Assembly (NCBI GenBank): GCA_023807065.1
Contig: JAJJLU010000454.1
Coordinates: forward strand, 1 to 41,966
Source: Isotricha intestinalis
Lineage: Eukaryota; Ciliophora; Litostomatea; Vestibuliferida; Isotrichidae
Direction: 5' to 3'
DNA: 41,966 bases
Part shown: piece by piece, positions 38,303 through 41,966 of the stretch
Layout of the letters: each line of letters opens with the position of its first letter
Position numbering within the stretch: position 1 is the stretch's first letter
The notes under the pieces: model-generated
The model's database searches: none
What the model was told of the DNA's origin: nothing
What the model saw: only the letters and a program-made list of their open reading frames with translations
Position numbers and translations under genes: made by a program

Positions 38303-38830
38303 ATGTCAAGACGAGTTCAAAGAGGAGGAGATCATTCACGTCAAGTTCAAAAAGTAACAACAACAACAACAACAAAAAAAGTAGAGCTTCCAGAAGAAGA
38401 TATAGAGAATATAAGAATAGCTTTTGATGCATTTGATACAGAAGGAACAGGTAAAATAGACATATCAAAAGTAAAAGAAGCAATGGATGAAACAAATTTT
38501 CAGGATGAAAATCCATTAATTTATCAAGTTATAGTTGAATTAGATACTCCTGCAAATAAAAATGGAGTTGATTATGATAAATTTTTAACTTCAATTGATG
38601 CTAAAGTTAATGATAAAGAAAGTAGAGAAGGAATTAGAAGAGTTTTTGAAGTTATTGAACCTGAAAATGAAAGTATTACTGCTGAATCTCTTAAGAAATC
38701 AGCTGAAGATAGTGGAATTGAGTTAACAGATGAAGAAATTCAAACTATTTTAGAACAAGTAGGTGATGGAGATACTCAAATAAGTTTTCAACAATTTTAT
38801 GAAGTTATTAGTAAAAAAGCTTTACCTTAG
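38303..38830 (+). CDS. Centrin/calmodulin-like EF-hand protein
   Basis: 175 aa. After a basic N-terminal tail with six Thr from an ACA-repeat (38355-38373), the chain is a four-EF-hand layout: IRIAFDAFDTEGTGKIDISK (EF1, loop ends in Lys instead of Glu), a second degenerate hand (ELDTPANKNGVDYDKFLTSI), a third (VIEPENESITAESLKKSAED) and a fourth (VGDGDTQISFQQFYEVI). The length and N-terminal tail resemble centrins, which form contractile or basal-body fibres in ciliates. None of the loops is a perfect Ca2+ site, so binding may be weak. It ends at TAG, one of two genes here not using TAA. Confidence 0.85.
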   Translation: MSRRVQRGGDHSRQVQKVTTTTTTKKVELPEEDIENIRIAFDAFDTEGTGKIDISKVKEAMDETNFQDENPLIYQVIVELDTPANKNGVDYDKFLTSIDAKVNDKESREGIRRVFEVIEPENESITAESLKKSAEDSGIELTDEEIQTILEQVGDGDTQISFQQFYEVISKKALP

Positions 38831-40303
38831 ATTTATCTTGTATTTATTTTAAAATATCTTTTTCTCAGTCAATTTTTTGAGAATTAATTTAAAAATTTAT
38901 TTAATGAAAAATTATATTTTTTGTTTTTTTTGTTTATATTATTTCAATGTATATTAAGATGATAAACAATTATTTTTGGAAATTTTTTTTTGAATTAAAA
39001 ATCAAAAATTGTAAAAAAATATAAAAATACCAAAATGAAAATAAAAAACAAATATTTCAATATATGAATGATAATTTTATTGAAATTTTAAATTTATTAA
39101 ACAAAATATAATTATAGTAACTTAAATTCAGAATTATTTTTCATTTGAAATAAAAAATTATTTATTTGAATTCTTAGGACATTTTTTATTATATAAAAAC
39201 TCAATAAATATTCTCTTTTTGGAAAAAAAAATTTTTTCAAATTTATGTATGATGATTCAATACTAGTTCTTTTATTATAATATTTTATAATTTGTGAATC
39301 AAATATAATTTGCCTAAATCAATTAAATTTCTAAATTCAGTTTTATATAATTAATTTATTTGATGAATTATAATTTAATCAAAACATTGTTTTTGTTCTC
39401 TTGGTACTTGGGTAGGTTATAAAAGTAGGAGAATTGTGAAAGATTTTCAGAAACGAAACAATATCTTCATCCCTAATAATATTAGATTTCCTTAGAATCC
39501 AAAACATTTATATAATTATTTAAACAGAGGAAATTCAAATAATAATTAAATAATTTTTAAATTTATGAATACTTTTGTTTTCATAATATATTTTTTAATA
39601 ATTATTATTAAATTTTATAATTCATCATACTCTTTTTAATTTTAATTTTATGTATTTTTTAGTATTATCTACAAAAGGAACAGCACCAACTTTTCTTCTT
39701 TTCAAAGAATAAATATTTTAAATATTTCTTTTATCATTTTTTTTAAAAACATTCAAGAATTAAATGAATTCTTTTATTATTTATTTTCTTTTTATATGTT
39801 ATTTAATTATTATTCAATTCAATTTCCTTTTATATTATTATAATATGATTTATTTAAATTATTCTTTTCTTGTTTATATATTCAAAAGTTTCTTATTATT
39901 TTTATAATAATAAATGCTTTTAGAAGCAGTATTTATAAAATATTCCATTTTAAAGGAAATAGGGCAGGTTCTCTATTTATCATAAAAATTTAAAGAAATT
40001 TTTGTAAATAAGAAAAATCAAAAATAATTGAGTGTTGTTTATTCATAATAGTGCAATATTTAGAATATCTAACTAAGTTTAATTTTTCCTAAATTATATA
40101 AATTTATTTTTCAATGTTTTAACAATTCTAATTTTTTTCATTCTTAATTCTTCTATTGTAGAAATATAAATAATTTAAGATGAAGAAGATAAAGTGAGTG
40201 ATAATATTATTTAAATTTATTATAAATTTAATTATTAAATTTATCATAATTATTTTATTTTATCTAAAATTATGAAAAAAAAAAAGAAAAAAATAAAAAT
40301 ATT
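38831..40303. other. 1.5 kb gene-poor stretch
   Basis: The longest stretch without a supported gene. Most is A/T-rich. Three patches are less so: 39405-39475 (contains TACTTGGGTAGG and AGGAGAATTGTGAAAGA), 39668-39700 (on the minus strand a short frame reads LKRRKVGAVPFVDN) and 39958-39975 (AATAGGGCAGGTTCTC). An imperfect hairpin-like element lies near 39909-39935 (AAATGCTTTTAGAAGC). I can assign no gene or RNA family. The region may hold an unrecognised ncRNA or gene debris, as the pseudogene zone follows directly. Confidence 0.35.
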
Positions 40304-40475
40304 ATGAAGATGAAGGATAATTATATTTTATGTGAATGTAATATAAATAATGAAGATTTAAATAAAGATATACAAATATTAAATTGTTTAAATGAAGAAT
40401 CAAAGGAAAGGATTATAAATGTTTATAAACAAATAGGAAAAACAGATTATATATTAGAAATAAATGAAGATATCT
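40304..40475 (+). pseudogene. Fragment, possibly the start of a BspA-like LRR protein gene
   Basis: An ATG at 40304 opens a frame reading DNYILCECNINNEDLNKDIQ and then ILNCLNEESKERIINVYKQI. It stays open to 40579, but from about 40470 onward it runs antisense to a recognisable pseudogene, so only the first 57 codons are likely genuine. The segment recalls the N-terminal region of DUF285-type LRR proteins of anaerobic protists, the class of gene at 41576..41966. I hold that from memory and rate it low. If so, this is a truncated paralogue joined head-on to unrelated DNA. Confidence 0.35.
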
Positions 40476-41240
40476 ATTCTATTATTTGTTGCTTTTGCAA
40501 TAAAATCTATTGCATTAATATGATTAATGACACTAGAGAAAACATATCTAAATACTTCATTTATCTTTTCATCATATGAGATTCCTCTTATATCACCATA
40601 TCCCTGTGGAGTATATTATTATAATATGATAATTATTATAATCTCTTAAATAAAATTAATGTATTCCATCAGTTTGAGATATAGTTTGTCCTTTTTCTTT
40701 CTCTTTTTCTTCTATTAAAATAAATCTATATTTATCTTCTATTTTAATTCCCTTTATTATATGAAAAAATGCATTTATTACTATTGATTTTCCATCTCCT
40801 GTTTTCCCACAAATAAAATTACATACGCAAAACTACAATTATTTAGTTCAAATCTATCATAAAAATATTGATAGACTAATTCATGATCTGCTTTTCTTTC
40901 AATGTTTGAATAATTATATATTACTAAATCTTTTTGTTTTCTTATTTCTTCATATTTTGATAATCTAAAACTTGTCTTTCTTTCATATTATTTGTTTCTT
41001 CTGTTATTGGATTTAATTCCTTTTTTTCAGTTAAATTATTTGGAGCATTTGAATTATTTACTTTTATTTTAATAATATTATTTTTTAAAATATCTTCTAA
41101 TTTAAAATATTCTTCGTCATCTTCATCAATTTCATTTCCATCATCATCAAGAAAATTAAAATTTGCTTTTATTTCATTTATTAATGATTCTCTATATGAT
41201 TTCAAATTTTCTGTTGCAATATTTTTTGATATTGAAAAAA
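40470..41240 (-). pseudogene. Degraded P-loop GTPase-like gene
   Basis: Read on the minus strand. A first frame without ATG (41240 down to 40942) gives an acidic region (FLDDDGNEIDEDDEEYFKLE). Near 40971-40985 the coding sense moves to another frame (SKYEEIRKQKDLVIYNYS, then DHELVYQYFYDRFELNN), reaching an intact Walker A motif GKTGDGKS at 40808-40785 and IIKGIKIEDKYRFILIEEKE. A TAA at 40658-40656 interrupts it, and a second shift near 40608-40625 leads to PQGYGDIRG, in place of the switch II DxxG region, and RYVFSSVINHINAIDFIAKA. The sense ends near 40470. It matches a P-loop GTPase-type family that I associate with ciliates. No start, two frameshifts and one stop make it non-functional. Confidence 0.65.
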
Positions 41241-41575
41241 TAAATCAAGGAATCATATAAATTATTTTAAGAAATTTTGAAAAATTAATATAGAAATTAT
41301 AGTGTAAAAAGAAATTGTTTCAATTTTTCATTTTATTATATTAAAATATTGATGATAAAAAACATTATTATATTATAAATTTATAATTATAATTGACTTT
41401 AAAATAATTAATATTATAAATGTTTAAATAAATATCATTTAAATTAATATATTTATAGAAAGATATCAATTTTTATAAAATTAAAAAAAAGTTTTAAAGA
41501 AAAAAATAAATAATATATTTATTGTAAGATATATATCGGAATAAATTTAATATCATTATAAAACATTTAAAATTC
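41241..41575. other. spacer, no gene seen
   Basis: Nearly pure A/T DNA between the pseudogene and the LRR gene. It contains no coding-looking frame. Confidence 0.4.
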
Positions 41576-41966
41576 TTAATTAAACATACCATTCAAATTT
41601 TTAACATTATTAGTATTAAAATTAGATAAATTTAAATAAGTTAAATAAGAACAAAATTGAAACATAGCTTTCATATCTTTAACATTATTAGTATTAAAAT
41701 TAGATAAATTTAAAGAAATTAAAGAAGAACATTCACTAAATATATAACTCATATCTTTAACATTAATAGTATTAAAATTAGATAAATTTAAAGAAGTTAA
41801 AGAAGAACAAACAGAGAACATATAACTCATATCTTTCACATTAATAGTATTAAAATTAGATAAATTTAAATAAGTTAAAGAAGAACAACCATAGAACATA
41901 TAACTCATATTTTCAACATTATTAGTATTAAAATTAGATAAATTTAAAGAAGTTAAAGAAGAACAT
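41576..41966 (-). CDS. BspA/DUF285-type leucine-rich repeat protein, C-terminal part
   Basis: The frame is open from the right edge (41965) to the TAA at 41578-41576, about 129 codons, and its 5' end lies outside the window. It consists of five near-identical 26-residue units of the form CSSLTSLNLSNFNT followed by NVKDMSYMF. This is the surface LRR class known as DUF285/BspA-like, abundant in Mycoplasma, gut bacteria and anaerobic protists such as trichomonads. The last unit ends abruptly at GMFN. Such proteins are usually surface-exposed and adhesive; no signal peptide can be judged here. Identity of type is certain; function is not. Confidence 0.85.
   Translation of the reverse strand, partial: CSSLTSLNLSNFNTNNVENMSYMFYGCSSLTYLNLSNFNTINVKDMSYMFSVCSSLTSLNLSNFNTINVKDMSYIFSECSSLISLNLSNFNTNNVKDMKAMFQFCSYLTYLNLSNFNTNNVKNLNGMFN
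41576..41966 (-). repeat. 78-nt tandem repeat within the LRR gene
   Basis: Five copies of a 78-nt unit (26 codons) are present, with few base differences. Spacing was measured between successive CTCATATCTTT blocks at 41748 and 41826. The similarity at the DNA level, including synonymous sites, suggests recent duplication or gene conversion, and could also explain a contig ending here. Confidence 0.8.

Noticed and set aside
39405..39475. Possible ncRNA in a less A/T-rich patch
   Set aside because: I tested it by eye against tRNA boxes, U1/U6 landmarks and C/D snoRNA boxes without a fit.
39668..39760. Minus-strand 30-codon frame reading LKRRKVGAVPFVDN
   Set aside because: It looks slightly conserved, but has no ATG, no splice sites that extend it and no recognised family. 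It is too short to call.
1..41966. CRISPR arrays, prokaryotic operons, insertion sequences
   Set aside because: There are no spaced direct repeats, no Shine-Dalgarno-led gene chains, no transposase frame and no flanking inverted repeats. The gene content is eukaryotic.
1..41966. A ciliate nuclear code with TAA/TAG as Gln
   Set aside because: Gln is encoded by CAA in the genes here, and TAA or TAG ends each conserved protein at its expected C-terminus (HECT, UEV, EF-hand).

Overview
The window reads as one end of a ciliate macronuclear chromosome. It opens with about 20 bases of C-rich telomere-like repeat (CCCCAAT/CCCCAAA units). By eye the DNA is roughly four-fifths A+T. Genes are compact, nearly intron-free and separated by very A/T-rich spacers. 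The code is standard: intact genes end in TAA, apart from two that end in TAG, and none ends in TGA. The proteins are eukaryotic (ATG4, a NOT4-like protein, an Mms2-type UEV, a 4EHP-class cap-binding protein, a TRIP12/UFD4-type HECT ligase, a PIG-U-like protein). Several large membrane proteins have architectures I associate with ciliates and anaerobic protists. A litostome or rumen-type ciliate would fit the base composition, the standard code and the BspA-like LRR protein, but that placement is inference.

Layout. 1-16 kb: telomere; a RING-less NOT4-like protein; ATG4; a small coiled-coil protein; a pepsin-fold membrane protein without catalytic Asp; UEV; a membrane protein with an IBR-like zinc cluster; then several Lys/Asn-rich or coiled-coil proteins (one interrupted by a frameshift); and a CAP-domain plus EF-hand fusion. 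16-27 kb: a decayed coiled-coil ORF; a second pepsin-fold protein without catalytic Asp; a small gene with a clear 35-nt intron; a 1379-aa Cys-rich receptor-like membrane protein; a 4EHP-like eIF4E; a two-TM membrane protein; and a conserved-looking unknown. 27-39 kb: a gene remnant; PIG-U-like; the HECT ligase; a TPR gene that appears split by one base; an MFS transporter; and an EF-hand protein. 39-42 kb: a gene-poor stretch, then a degraded P-loop GTPase-like pseudogene abutting an opposite-strand fragment, then a truncated DUF285/BspA-type LRR gene running off the right edge.

There is no operon logic and neighbours are mostly unrelated. Ubiquitin or ubiquitin-like pathway genes recur (NOT4-like, ATG4, UEV, HECT, IBR-like), as do translation and mRNA-control factors (NOT4-like, 4EHP-like). 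Four gene pairs are divergent across spacers of only 111-167 nt and probably share promoter regions. The most unusual points are the RING-less NOT4 at the chromosome end, the two catalytically dead pepsin-like proteins, the CAP/EF-hand fusion, the 4EHP-like factor lacking the dorsal Trp, the bacterial-looking C-terminal domain at 12.5 kb, the tiny intron, the frameshifted genes and the pseudogene zone at the right end.
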